A stretch of DNA of 27,136 bases. It comes from Bacillota bacterium (GTDB lineage: Bacteria; Bacillota; Limnochordia; JAAZLZ01). A program made the position numbers and the translations under genes. Below are positions 14,173 to 22,388 of the stretch, one piece after another (positions within the stretch are counted from its first letter, which is position 1; the number at the start of each line of letters is the position of its first letter). Under the pieces are notes generated by a model. It was not told where the DNA came from, searched no databases, and was given only the letters and a program-made list of their open reading frames with translations. The DNA lies in the NCBI GenBank assembly GCA_012799075.1, contig JAAZLZ010000050.1:1-27136 (forward strand), in the 5' to 3' direction.

Positions 14173-14709
14173 CTAGCCTGCCCCCAAGTGGCCAGCCTTA
14201 ACCTCCACGTGGAGCACGTCCTTCATTTGCCCAAGGGCAAAGGTATGGGCTTTGGAGTCAAAAGAGGCCACCGCCTCAGGAAAGACGATGACGTGATATC
14301 CCCGCATCCGGGCATCCGCGGCGGTGTAGAGAATGCAGATATTGGTGCAGACTCCGACCAGCACCAGCTCCGTCACCCCCAGCTCCCGCAGGGTTAAATC
14401 AAGGTCGGTGCCAAAAAAGGCGCTGTAGCGGCGCTTGAAGATGATCCGTTCACCCTCCCGGGGTGTTAGCGGCTCGATTATTTCCCCGCCGGGACTTCCC
14501 TGGAGGCAGTGCTCGGGGAACATGTCAAACTCCTTATCCGCGGGCAGGTGGCGGTCGGCGATGAACAACACCGGTTCATCCTTGGCCCGAAACTCATCTA
14601 ACAGGGCTTTGACCGAAGGAACAATTCCTGCCCCCGCGGGGCCGCAGGTGAGCTTCCCATCGGGCTCGATGAAATCCTTGAGCATGTCGATAACCAGCAA
14701 GGCCCTCAT
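14173..14709 (-). CDS. Isochorismatase-family cysteine hydrolase, nicotinamidase-like
   Basis: Cytoplasmic enzyme of 178 residues. The catalytic triad of the family is visible: D8 (LLVIDMLKDF), K92 (FKRRYSAFFGT) and C121 (VGVCTNICI). D52, H54 (ADRHLP) and H67 (PEHC) match the metal-binding residues of nicotinamidase PncA, so conversion of nicotinamide to nicotinate in NAD salvage is the best guess. Other amidohydrolases of the family cannot be excluded. The ATG at 14707-14709 has GGAGGG 7 nt upstream; an upstream in-frame ATG at 14736 lies inside the ftsH terminator hairpin. It is the first gene of the operon with folB, birA and the aldo/keto reductase. Confidence 0.85.
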   Translation of the reverse strand: MRALLVIDMLKDFIEPDGKLTCGPAGAGIVPSVKALLDEFRAKDEPVLFIADRHLPADKEFDMFPEHCLQGSPGGEIIEPLTPREGERIIFKRRYSAFFGTDLDLTLRELGVTELVLVGVCTNICILYTAADARMRGYHVIVFPEAVASFDSKAHTFALGQMKDVLHVEVKAGHLGAG

Positions 14710-14727
14710 GATCCATCCCTCCGTGCA

Positions 14728-14757
14728 AAAGAGCATTCCCCGTGGGGAATGCTCTTT
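14728..14757 (-). terminator. Strong hairpin after ftsH (terminator or attenuator)
   Basis: A perfect 13-bp stem (AAAGAGCATTCCC with GGGAATGCTCTTT) encloses a 4-nt CGTG/CACG loop, 10 nt past the ftsH stop. On the minus strand the stem ends in TTTT followed by GCA. It is most likely an intrinsic terminator of ftsH. Only 18 nt separate it from the next start codon. Confidence 0.8.
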
Positions 14758-14767
14758 GGTTCACACC

Positions 14768-16690
14768 TTACTCCAGCTCGACGGCCGGCTGTTGTCCATC
14801 CAGCAGTTCACGCCGAACGGGGCTTTTCGGTTTCGGAGCCGCTTGGGCATTGGGCCTGGTCGGGCCCTCCCTTTGGGCAGCTACAGCACCACTCGTCTCC
14901 ATGCTGATGACCCGTTCAAAGGCTTCCCGATCCAAGGTCTCTTGTTCCTTAAGGGCTTCGACGACCAGGTCCAGCTTATCCCGCTGCTGCTCCAGGATCC
15001 GCCGGGCCCGGCGATGGGCCCCTTCCACCAGCTCTTTGACTTCCTTGTCGATGGCCGCCGCTACCTCTTCGCTGTAGTTGCGGTCCCGGGTGATGTCCCG
15101 GCCCAGGAAGATCATGTCTTCATGCTGTCGACCAAAGGTGAGGGGGCCTAGCTTCTCGCTCATCCCCCACTCCATGACCATCTTTCGGGCCAGCTTCGTC
15201 GCCCGCTCCAGGTCGTTTTGGGAGCCGGTGCTGATTTCATCCAAGGCCAACTCTTCCGCAGCCCGACCCCCCAGAAGGTGGGCCAGGTCATCGAGGAGTT
15301 CGGACTTGGTGGTGACATACCTGTCTTCGGAAGGAAGAGTCATGGTATAGCCTCCAGCCAGGCCCCGTCCGATGATGCTTACCTTATGGACCGGATCGGC
15401 ATGGGGAAGGAACCGGGCCACCACCGCGTGGCCAGCCTCGTGGTAGGCAAATACCTCTTTGTCCTGTTCACTGAGGATACGCCGCTTCCGTTCGGGCCCC
15501 ATCAGAACCCGATCGATGGCTTCCTCGCACTCTTCCATCCCGATTCGCTTCCTTCCCTGCCGGGCTGCCAAGATCGCGGCCTCATTCATTAGGTTCTCCA
15601 AGTCCGCCCCAGCAAATCCCGGCGTCCGGCGGGCAAGAACCTTAAGGTCCACATCGGGGCCTAAGGGCTTGCCTCGGGCATGGATGCGCAGGATGGCCTC
15701 CCGTCCAATCACATCGGGACGATCGGCCACTACCCTCCGATCGAACCGCCCTGGGCGGAGCAGGGCCGGGTCAAGGACATCGGGTCGGTTGGTCGCCGCC
15801 ATGATGATGACCCCGTTGTTAGGCTCAAAGCCGTCCATCTCCACCAGGAGCTGGTTGAGGGTCTGTTCCCGTTCATCATGGCCGCCGCCCAGTCCAGCGC
15901 CCCGCTGGCGACCGACGGCATCAAGCTCATCGATGAATACAATACAGGGGGCATTCCGCTTGGCGGTCTCAAAAAGGTCCCGCACCCGAGCGGCCCCAAC
16001 CCCCACAAACATCTCCACAAAATCCGAGCCGCTGATGCTGAAGAAGGGTACGCCCGCTTCTCCAGCCACCGCCCGGGCCAGCAAGGTCTTGCCGGTGCCT
16101 GGAGGGCCCACCAACAAGACTCCCTTGGGAATCTTAGCCCCCACGTCCATGAATCGCTTGGGCTGCTTGAGAAATTCTACGATTTCTTCCAGTTCTTCCT
16201 TGGCCTCATCCAAACCGGCCACATCCTGGAAGTTAATCTTGATCCGCTGGTCCGTATGGAGTTTCGCCCTGCTTTTGCCAAAGGACAAGGCCCGATTGCT
16301 GCCCCCTTGCATCTGATTGAGAATAAAGAGCCACAATCCTACAAAAATGACCAAGGTGATGACGTTCGGCAAAAAGGACATCCACCAGGGGGCTGGCGGT
16401 TCAGGCTCCGCGGCCACCTTTACGTTCCTAGCCAGCAGGCGGTCGCTGAGGTTGGTCGTCCCCTCCGGAACATAAGTGGCGAACTTGGTCCCGTTTTTCA
16501 ATTCGCCTTCCACCGTTTGTCGGCCAATCATCCGCACCTTAACGATCTGGTCGCTTTCGAGCAGCTCGATAAACTCGTAGTACTCCAGCTCTTTGCGAGT
16601 CTCCGAAGGCGTGTAGAGCCCACTGACCAAGGTGACGGCCACGATGGCAATCAACAGGTAGAGGCTAATCCCTCGCAGAACCTTATTCAA
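14768..16690 (-). CDS. ftsH: ATP-dependent zinc metalloprotease FtsH
   Basis: Membrane AAA+ protease of 640 residues for quality control; needed for sporulation in Bacillus. Seen in order: a TM helix (about 8-26), an extracytoplasmic loop, a second TM helix (about 106-126), Walker A GPPGTGKT (195-202), Walker B CIVFIDELDA (about 249-258), the second region of homology (ATNRPDVLDPALLRPGRFDRR), and the zinc site HEAGH (417-421). The C-terminal tail is Pro/Gln-rich. The start is a TTG at 16688-16690, with GGGGAGG at 16698-16704, 7 nt upstream; an out-of-frame ATG-TTT-TGA lies between them. It has its own SigA promoter downstream of tilS. Confidence 0.96.
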   Translation of the reverse strand: MNKVLRGISLYLLIAIVAVTLVSGLYTPSETRKELEYYEFIELLESDQIVKVRMIGRQTVEGELKNGTKFATYVPEGTTNLSDRLLARNVKVAAEPEPPAPWWMSFLPNVITLVIFVGLWLFILNQMQGGSNRALSFGKSRAKLHTDQRIKINFQDVAGLDEAKEELEEIVEFLKQPKRFMDVGAKIPKGVLLVGPPGTGKTLLARAVAGEAGVPFFSISGSDFVEMFVGVGAARVRDLFETAKRNAPCIVFIDELDAVGRQRGAGLGGGHDEREQTLNQLLVEMDGFEPNNGVIIMAATNRPDVLDPALLRPGRFDRRVVADRPDVIGREAILRIHARGKPLGPDVDLKVLARRTPGFAGADLENLMNEAAILAARQGRKRIGMEECEEAIDRVLMGPERKRRILSEQDKEVFAYHEAGHAVVARFLPHADPVHKVSIIGRGLAGGYTMTLPSEDRYVTTKSELLDDLAHLLGGRAAEELALDEISTGSQNDLERATKLARKMVMEWGMSEKLGPLTFGRQHEDMIFLGRDITRDRNYSEEVAAAIDKEVKELVEGAHRRARRILEQQRDKLDLVVEALKEQETLDREAFERVISMETSGAVAAQREGPTRPNAQAAPKPKSPVRRELLDGQQPAVELE

Positions 16691-16735
16691 AACATGTCCT
16701 CCCCTCGAGTTCCTTGCGTCACTTTCCAAAAGATA

Positions 16736-16755
16736 GGCGGGTGCTGATCCCCGCC
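16736..16755 (-). repeat. Hairpin in the ftsH 5' leader
   Basis: GGCGGG and CCCGCC form a perfect 6-bp stem with an 8-nt loop in the roughly 120-nt leader. It is followed on the minus strand by TATCTTTT. It may be a weak attenuator or simply leader structure. Confidence 0.4.
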
Positions 16756-16816
16756 ACCGCAAGTTTCTAACTGGTCAATTGGGCAAAATAAGATTTACTC
16801 CTACTTGCAGTATAAC

Positions 16817-16845
16817 ATTATAACACGGTGGGGTCTACACTGCAA
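16817..16845 (-). promoter_or_regulatory. SigA promoter of ftsH
   Basis: A perfect TATAAT (minus strand, 16817-16822) with an extended TGn element lies 17 nt from TTGCAG (16840-16845), which matches only the TTG of the -35. Transcription would start near 16810, giving a leader of about 120 nt. Confidence 0.65.
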
Positions 16846-16871
16846 TTCACCCAGAATCCGCCATCATCTGC

Positions 16872-18305
16872 TCAGGGGCCAAAATCCGGCTCCCCGGCGG
16901 CAGGCTCAAGGCCCAACTGTTCCAAGCCCTCGATCTGCAGCCGCAACACCCTCCTGGTTTCCTCGGTAATCCGGCCCCGTTCCGAGCGCCGCAGCCCCCC
17001 AACCCAAAGGATGTCTTTGGCATCGGCAATGATGGGAACCATCTCCCTGAGCCGCCGGGGAATTCGGCCTTCCATCAGGATGTCCTTGACCTTCTTGGTG
17101 CCCGCAAGGCCCAAAGGCTCCATCCGGTCCCCGGGGGCGCGGGGACGGACCTTGATGGGAGGAACAATTGCTTCCCAGTCAAACTCGGCGCAGTCTTCCC
17201 CCAGCTCTTTTCCCCGGGAGCTGATGGATGCTTGCTCCGGCGGAATAAGGTCAGCTTTTATCCAAAGCTCCCCAATGGCTACCATCCCGGGCACGGGCAA
17301 ATTCCTGGACTGAAAGGACTTCTCCCCGCCCCTGCCTAGAACCACCGCCTCGTAGTCCCGCTGGGCCCAAAACCCTCCCGGCAGATGGATTAACTTCCCG
17401 AGGGGCCCTTGGGCAAGCTCCCTGATATCTTCAATATGATCGGCATCAAACCGGGGCACCTTGATTTTCTCCAGGGCATGGACCAGGACCCTCCGCTGAC
17501 CCGGGTCCGACAAGGCCAGGAAGCCTTGCAGCTCCAAGCCCAAGGATCCATCGCCCTGGGGCCGGTGCAAAGCCCGGTAAAGCTCCTCATCCAGCCGGCC
17601 CAAAAGCTCCTCTTCACCCCGGAGGATGTCGGCCAGGGCAACTAGATGCTCCCGCAGGCGGGGATTGTATTCTTCCTCCAAGTAGGGAATAAGCTGCAGG
17701 CGGATTCGATTCCGCAAATAAGTGGGCTTCAAGTTGGAGGCATCGATCCGATAGGCAAGGTCCATCTCCCGGCAATAGTCTTCAATTGATCGACGGGAAG
17801 TCCCTAACAGGGGTCTGACGATCTTTCCCCGGACGGGGGGGATGCCAGCCAAACCCCTCAGGCCCCCGCCGGTCAGGAAGCGCATGAGGACCGTTTCCCC
17901 TTGATCGTCGGCATTATGACCGAAGGCAATCTTATTCAGATCCTGTTCCCGGGCCAGCCGGTAGGCCAGTTCATATCTCACCTTGCGGGCCGTCAGCTGG
18001 CTTGAGCCCCCGGACTCTTGGACGATCCTCGGCACGTTCCGGTATTCCCCATGGAAGGGCAGATCCAACCGGCGGGCCAGGTCAGCCACAAAGGCGGCAT
18101 CCACGTCTGCCTCCGTCCGCATGCCGTGATGCAAATGGAAGACATGGAGCACCAGCCGGTAGTCCTCCCGCAAGCGATAGAGCAAATGAAGCAGGGCCGT
18201 TGAATCGGGGCCGCCCGAGACGGCAACCAAGACGCGATCATCCCTGCTTAGCATGCTGTGCTCTTCAATGAAGCTTTTTACCTGGGGCAGCAGATCCTTG
18301 CTCAA
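16872..18305 (-). CDS. tilS: tRNA(Ile)-lysidine synthetase (TilS)
   Basis: Enzyme of 477 residues that attaches lysine to C34 of the CAU-anticodon tRNA(Ile), making lysidine so that the tRNA reads AUA. The N-terminal PP-loop ATPase has SGGPDS at 30-35, HVFHLHHGMR, and GHNADDQGETVLMRFL. YLRNRIRLQLIPYLE follows, then TilS central and C-terminal domains (VRPRAPGDRMEPLGLAGTKKVKD). The TTG at 18303-18305 is chosen because GGAGGG lies 6 nt upstream; the resulting length fits the family, while longer N-termini do not. It lies between spoIIE and ftsH, the conserved Bacillota order. Confidence 0.95.
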   Translation of the reverse strand: MSKDLLPQVKSFIEEHSMLSRDDRVLVAVSGGPDSTALLHLLYRLREDYRLVLHVFHLHHGMRTEADVDAAFVADLARRLDLPFHGEYRNVPRIVQESGGSSQLTARKVRYELAYRLAREQDLNKIAFGHNADDQGETVLMRFLTGGGLRGLAGIPPVRGKIVRPLLGTSRRSIEDYCREMDLAYRIDASNLKPTYLRNRIRLQLIPYLEEEYNPRLREHLVALADILRGEEELLGRLDEELYRALHRPQGDGSLGLELQGFLALSDPGQRRVLVHALEKIKVPRFDADHIEDIRELAQGPLGKLIHLPGGFWAQRDYEAVVLGRGGEKSFQSRNLPVPGMVAIGELWIKADLIPPEQASISSRGKELGEDCAEFDWEAIVPPIKVRPRAPGDRMEPLGLAGTKKVKDILMEGRIPRRLREMVPIIADAKDILWVGGLRRSERGRITEETRRVLRLQIEGLEQLGLEPAAGEPDFGP

Positions 18306-18366
18306 AGACAGCCCTCCGCCGTGTTTCCCTGTAAGTTCGTCTTCACCCCGGGGAAATCCTCCACCG

Positions 18367-20811
18367 CTAGCCGGCGGTTTTTCCCCGGCGCTGGCCATAA
18401 GGACGAATTGCCCATGCGGTGCGCCCGGCGCTAGTATTCCTTTCCAGGCGCAGCACAATGAGGGTCACATCGTCGGGGAAGCGGCCGCCTTCGCCGACTT
18501 GGGCAGCCTTGAGGAGACCTTGCCCCACATGGGCAGGTTCGGTATCATCCAGCTGGGCTAAGACCTGCGTCAACCATTCTTCCTTGTTGGACTCCCCGCG
18601 TACATCCAAGAGCCCGTCGGTAAACAACACCACCACATCATCAGGACGCAAACAGCGTTTTTCCACCTGGATGTCGATTTCGCTCAAGATCCCCGCGGGG
18701 GGTGAACCGGGTGACAGGACCTCCACCTGGCTTCCCCGCTTAATCAGGCTGGAAGGCGCACCCACTTTGATGAATTCCGCCTCCCCAGTATATCGATCGA
18801 TGATGACCAGATCAATCGTGGCGAAGGTTTCCTCCGGCGACCGCAAGAGCAGCATGGTGTTGACGAGGCGCAAAGCATAGCGATGGTCAAACCCCGCCTC
18901 CAGCATCCTCGTCAAGAGGGAAACGGTGGTCACGCTCTCCAAGGCCGCGGCGGAGCCGGCCCCCATCCCGTCGCTGAGGATAATCGCGGTCTTGCCGCCG
19001 GACAGTTCCACCTGACCGTGGTGATCCCCCGATACCGTCTTGCCATCCTTGGCCACCGTCAATACTTGGATGCCGAGGGTGTATTCTTCCTTGGGGAGCA
19101 AAGTCAGCTCACAGGCGCGAGCCCCGTTTGTCCTGGGACAAGGACCCTGTCTTTTCAACATATAAGACCTGCCCAGCTGGCGGGTGACCAAATCGGGTAT
19201 CCGCGCTCCGCAAAGACTTTCCCTGCCCCGACAGGGGGACTTGTGGATGATTACCTCCAATAGGTCATTATCCAGTCGACGGACCATGACCTCAGAGCAA
19301 TTGACCCTTGCCCCGGCCAATCTTTGGGCCAGGCCTATTTCGGCTTCATCCGCGTAGTCAACCTGAATCTTAAGCTGACCCGCCAATGATCCCATAATTT
19401 CCGCCACGCCCTGCAGCTGTCCGGCGATGAGTCTTTGGCTGTCTTTGAGCCTTTGCCGCCAATGCTCTTCCAGGCGCATTGTCTTTAGGACTTCCCCGAT
19501 GGCTTCCAGGAAAGCCTGGCGGCGGATGCAGCGGCTGCCCAAATTCGTCTTTGGAATCTTCGTCCCCGGCTTTTCCAAGGCCGCCAGGATGGCGATCAGG
19601 TCCCAATAGTTCTGCAGGAAGCTTTCATCCCAGCACCTGTTGTAAGACGGACAGCGGGAGCATGCCTTCTCCCCGAGGCGCTCTAGAAAAGAATCCATGG
19701 GATTGGTGTCTTCCGGGGGCCGGATGAGGCACTTATCCGAGAGGTCAGCAAACATGCAGCTGACATCGGTGAGCTTCTGGGCCAAGGTGCGCTGAAACCG
19801 CTCTTCCTGCTTGCGCTGGGAGCGGAGCTGCTGGATGGTGCCGGGAATGATTTGGGCCGCCTGTTGAAGGTAGGCGCCGGGCACAAGGGAGAATAGCAAT
19901 AGAGCTAAACCCGTGTGCCTCAGACTGTCGAAAAGCAGATCTTCACCCGGGGTCTGGGCGGACAAGATGAAGAGTCCTAAGATGAAGCCCACCGCGGTTC
20001 CGGGCTTGCCGAGGCGCTGACCTAAACCGGCCAGGAGCCCCCCTAAGGCCAGGACACTGATCAAATAGGGATCACCAGAGGAGGATACCGCGGCCAAGGC
20101 GCCAACCGTCACCCCGACAGCCGCGCCGAGACCTCCCCCACCCACCTGGGCGCCTACGAGCACCGCGGCTTTTCCGGCAACCCCATCGAGCGCGATGCCA
20201 CCCACCTGCCAGCCATGGAGTCCGGCAACCAATCCCGCCGCGAACATGGCCAGCGCGGCAAGCTGCTGGGAAGACAGAACCCTGGGCCGGTCCCCGGCCC
20301 ATAAAATAGCAACGGGGCCCAGGACCCCGCATAACAAGGCTGCCAGCACAGCCTCAAGGCCAAAACCCGCCTGCCAAGTCCCGTTCCATAAGAAGGAAAG
20401 ACTAAGGCGGGCCATCCCCACCGTCAGCATGACCCAAAGGGCAGAGGACCGTTTCTTACGGATAAGGCCGTATAGGCTCAAAAAAACCACCAGATGGAAG
20501 ATGATCTCCCGGGCCTTCCCCAAGGTAAGGAGCCCCAGCAGAACTCCAATTAGTGCTCCCCAGGCCCGTCTTTGCTGCCCTGTCATCAATAGGGTGCTGT
20601 AGAAAGCAATGCCGAAGGGAGAGAGGCTGTCAAAAAGCACGATGCGGCCCAGAACCAATCCGCATATATTACTCAAGAACAGCTCCCGTCCGAGAACTAC
20701 TGCGGCAATGGCCGCCAAAGATTCCCACCAGGATGCCGGGGCCAGGCTGGGAGACGTCTTTAAAGGCTGGGTGAGGACTTGGTAGGCGCCGATTTCAACC
20801 TGTTCAGCCAT
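18367..20811 (-). CDS. spoIIE: Stage II sporulation protein E (SpoIIE)
   Basis: Membrane protein phosphatase of 814 residues that dephosphorylates SpoIIAA to activate SigF in the forespore and also interacts with FtsZ. Residues 30-320 hold about ten hydrophobic helices; a central region follows with a Cys cluster (CSRCPSYNRCW, about 384-393). The C-terminal PP2C domain (about 580-790) has the metal-binding motifs SDGMGAG (D614), LFTDGLLD (D732) and PDDVTLIVL (D780-D781). Length and order match B. subtilis SpoIIE (827 aa). The ATG at 20809-20811 follows AAGGGGTGGATCCTG. A candidate Spo0A-controlled promoter lies about 40 nt upstream. tilS follows 61 nt downstream. Confidence 0.96.
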   Translation of the reverse strand: MAEQVEIGAYQVLTQPLKTSPSLAPASWWESLAAIAAVVLGRELFLSNICGLVLGRIVLFDSLSPFGIAFYSTLLMTGQQRRAWGALIGVLLGLLTLGKAREIIFHLVVFLSLYGLIRKKRSSALWVMLTVGMARLSLSFLWNGTWQAGFGLEAVLAALLCGVLGPVAILWAGDRPRVLSSQQLAALAMFAAGLVAGLHGWQVGGIALDGVAGKAAVLVGAQVGGGGLGAAVGVTVGALAAVSSSGDPYLISVLALGGLLAGLGQRLGKPGTAVGFILGLFILSAQTPGEDLLFDSLRHTGLALLLFSLVPGAYLQQAAQIIPGTIQQLRSQRKQEERFQRTLAQKLTDVSCMFADLSDKCLIRPPEDTNPMDSFLERLGEKACSRCPSYNRCWDESFLQNYWDLIAILAALEKPGTKIPKTNLGSRCIRRQAFLEAIGEVLKTMRLEEHWRQRLKDSQRLIAGQLQGVAEIMGSLAGQLKIQVDYADEAEIGLAQRLAGARVNCSEVMVRRLDNDLLEVIIHKSPCRGRESLCGARIPDLVTRQLGRSYMLKRQGPCPRTNGARACELTLLPKEEYTLGIQVLTVAKDGKTVSGDHHGQVELSGGKTAIILSDGMGAGSAAALESVTTVSLLTRMLEAGFDHRYALRLVNTMLLLRSPEETFATIDLVIIDRYTGEAEFIKVGAPSSLIKRGSQVEVLSPGSPPAGILSEIDIQVEKRCLRPDDVVVLFTDGLLDVRGESNKEEWLTQVLAQLDDTEPAHVGQGLLKAAQVGEGGRFPDDVTLIVLRLERNTSAGRTAWAIRPYGQRRGKTAG

Positions 20812-20858
20812 CAGGATCCACCCCTTGCTGCCGAAGATCAACGGGCAAGGCTTACTCT

Positions 20859-20888
20859 AGCATAGGGGGGACAGGCTTGTCTGTCGAA
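20859..20888 (-). promoter_or_regulatory. SigA promoter of spoIIE with overlapping Spo0A box
   Basis: On the minus strand TCGACA (20882-20887, five of six of the -35) is followed after 17 nt by TATGCT (20859-20864, four of six of the -10). The -35 overlaps a perfect Spo0A box, TTCGACA/TGTCGAA at 20882-20888. Spo0A-P activates SigA promoters, including spoIIE, from such sites in Bacillus, so the position fits. Only one clear box is seen. Confidence 0.6.
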
Positions 20889-20922
20889 GTTTATATAATA
20901 AAATTCTCAACTTTCCCATAAT

Positions 20923-20943
20923 GTCCTCGGTAAAGCCAAGGAC
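20923..20943. repeat. Short hairpin in the spoIIE-speE divergent region
   Basis: GTCCT (20923-20927) pairs with AGGAC (20939-20943), extended inside by GG/CC after one mismatch, around a TAAAG loop. It lies between the two divergent genes with no T-run. Its role is unknown. Confidence 0.25.
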
Positions 20944-21020
20944 GAACAATTGTATGCAGGAATCAACGGCGGGATGTCTAATGGTGTATGTGGCATAAAA
21001 GCAAGGCAGGGAGGGCTGAA

Positions 21021-21881
21021 ATGATGGAAATTTGGCTAAAAGCCCACGAAAACAAGAACTTGTTCACGATGCATCGGGTAGAACGCACGTTGTACCGGTC
21101 CAAATCGAAGTATCAGGATTTGGCCGTGGTGGACAGTCCCCAATTCGGCCGCATGCTCCTGTTGGATGGGGTCATCCAGACAACCCTCAGGGATGAGCCT
21201 GCTTACCATGAGATGATCGCCCATGTACCCCTCTTTGCCCATCCTGCACCGAGGAAGGTGCTAATTATCGGGGGCGGCGACGGCGGCACCCTAAGGGAAG
21301 TACTGCGGCATCCCGAGGTGGAAAAGGCCCACTTGGTCGAGATCGATGGTCAAGTAATCGAAGCGTCTCGCCGCTATTTGCCAGAGCTGGCCGCTGGTTT
21401 CGACGATGGCCGCGTCAAGGTGCATATCACCGACGGGATCAAATACGTCCAGGAAGCATCAGATCAGCATGATGTCATCATCGTCGATTCCTCCGACCCT
21501 TTGGGTCCGGCGGTGGGGCTGTTCAACCAGGATTTTTATCGCAATGTCAGACAGGCCCTGAAAAAAGATGGGATCCTTACAGCCCAGATCGAATCGCCCT
21601 TTTTCAACATGGACTTGCTGCAGCAGGTCTATGGAAGTCTGACGGAGCTGTTCCCGATTGTCAGACCTTACCTGGCGAGCGTCCCCAGCTACTCCCCAGG
21701 TATTTGGAGCTTCATGCTGGCCTCGAAAAAGCACGATCCCCGCAAGGCTAAGCGGGAACCAGCGGACAGCTGGGAATTGCGTTATTACACCTCAGAGCTG
21801 CACCGGGCCGCGTTTGCCCTGCCGGCCTACTACTGCCAGGCTCTGGAGGAAACGGCGGAGGTTGCCGATCGGGCCGGCTAA
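21021..21881 (+). CDS. speE: Spermidine synthase (SpeE)
   Basis: Aminopropyltransferase of 286 residues that moves the aminopropyl group of decarboxylated S-adenosylmethionine to putrescine. Seen motifs: FGRMLLLDGVIQTTLRDE near 45, YHEMIAHVPLFAHP, the nucleotide-binding loop IIGGGDGGTLREVLRH near 80-95, LVEIDGQVIE, and VDSSDPLGPA near 158 with the catalytic aspartate. ATG 21021 has GGGAGGG 5 nt upstream; an ATG at 21024 is equally possible. It is divergent from spoIIE. No speD is seen nearby. Confidence 0.95.
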   Translation: MMEIWLKAHENKNLFTMHRVERTLYRSKSKYQDLAVVDSPQFGRMLLLDGVIQTTLRDEPAYHEMIAHVPLFAHPAPRKVLIIGGGDGGTLREVLRHPEVEKAHLVEIDGQVIEASRRYLPELAAGFDDGRVKVHITDGIKYVQEASDQHDVIIVDSSDPLGPAVGLFNQDFYRNVRQALKKDGILTAQIESPFFNMDLLQQVYGSLTELFPIVRPYLASVPSYSPGIWSFMLASKKHDPRKAKREPADSWELRYYTSELHRAAFALPAYYCQALEETAEVADRAG

Positions 21882-21941
21882 TGGATGGGGAACTGGTCTG
21901 GAATGATGATGCGGGCATAGAATCTACTGGAGGTGGCGCCC

Positions 21942-22388
21942 GTGTCCGAACAGAGCTGGATCCTCTTTGCCCTTGTGATGGTGGGAGCCATCGGCGGCCA
22001 CCAGCTCATCACCATCGCCAGCACCATCCTGCTGCTCCTGACGGTATTCCACATCCAGCCGGTGCTCGAATTCCTTGAACATCACTGTCTGCCCGTCGGC
22101 ATTTGTCTAATGCTAATCGGTGTGATGCTGCCCCTAGCGACGGGGAAAGTGGGACTTGGAGGCATCTTGGGCTCTATTACCACCGCTGGCGGGTTGATCG
22201 CACTAATTGTCGGAGCCCTCTCCGCCCACCTGGCCGCCAGGGGCGTTGCCCTTCTGCAGGTCGAGCCGGAGGTAATGATCGGCCTGATCGTCGGCTCCCT
22301 CTTGGGGGTGGCCTTTTGTCAAGGGATTCCCAACGGTCCCCTCATGTCCGCAGGGATAGTGGCGGTTATTCTGCGTCTTTTGCGATAA
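21942..22388 (+). CDS. DUF441 family membrane protein (YtwI-like)
   Basis: Membrane protein of 148 residues with about four hydrophobic helices. The patterns VMLPLATGKVGLGGI, AHLAARGVALLQVEPEVMIG and GVAFCQGIPNGPLMSAGI match the DUF441 family of Bacillota (YtwI in Bacillus). The function is unknown. The start GTG 21942 is chosen because GGAGG at 21929-21933 lies 8 nt upstream; an in-frame GTG at 21933 overlaps that site. It follows speE by 60 nt on the same strand, and its 3' end overlaps the convergent nadC by 23 nt. Confidence 0.88.
   Translation: MSEQSWILFALVMVGAIGGHQLITIASTILLLLTVFHIQPVLEFLEHHCLPVGICLMLIGVMLPLATGKVGLGGILGSITTAGGLIALIVGALSAHLAARGVALLQVEPEVMIGLIVGSLLGVAFCQGIPNGPLMSAGIVAVILRLLR

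Noticed and set aside
18361..18385. ACCGC/GCGGT hairpin followed by TTTTT on the plus strand near the spoIIE stop
   Set aside because: There is no plus-strand gene upstream to terminate, and on the minus strand no T-run follows, so it is probably chance.
20881..20905. TATATAA on the minus strand as -10 of spoIIE
   Set aside because: No -35 at a usable distance; the TCGACA-17-TATGCT promoter downstream fits the Spo0A box better.
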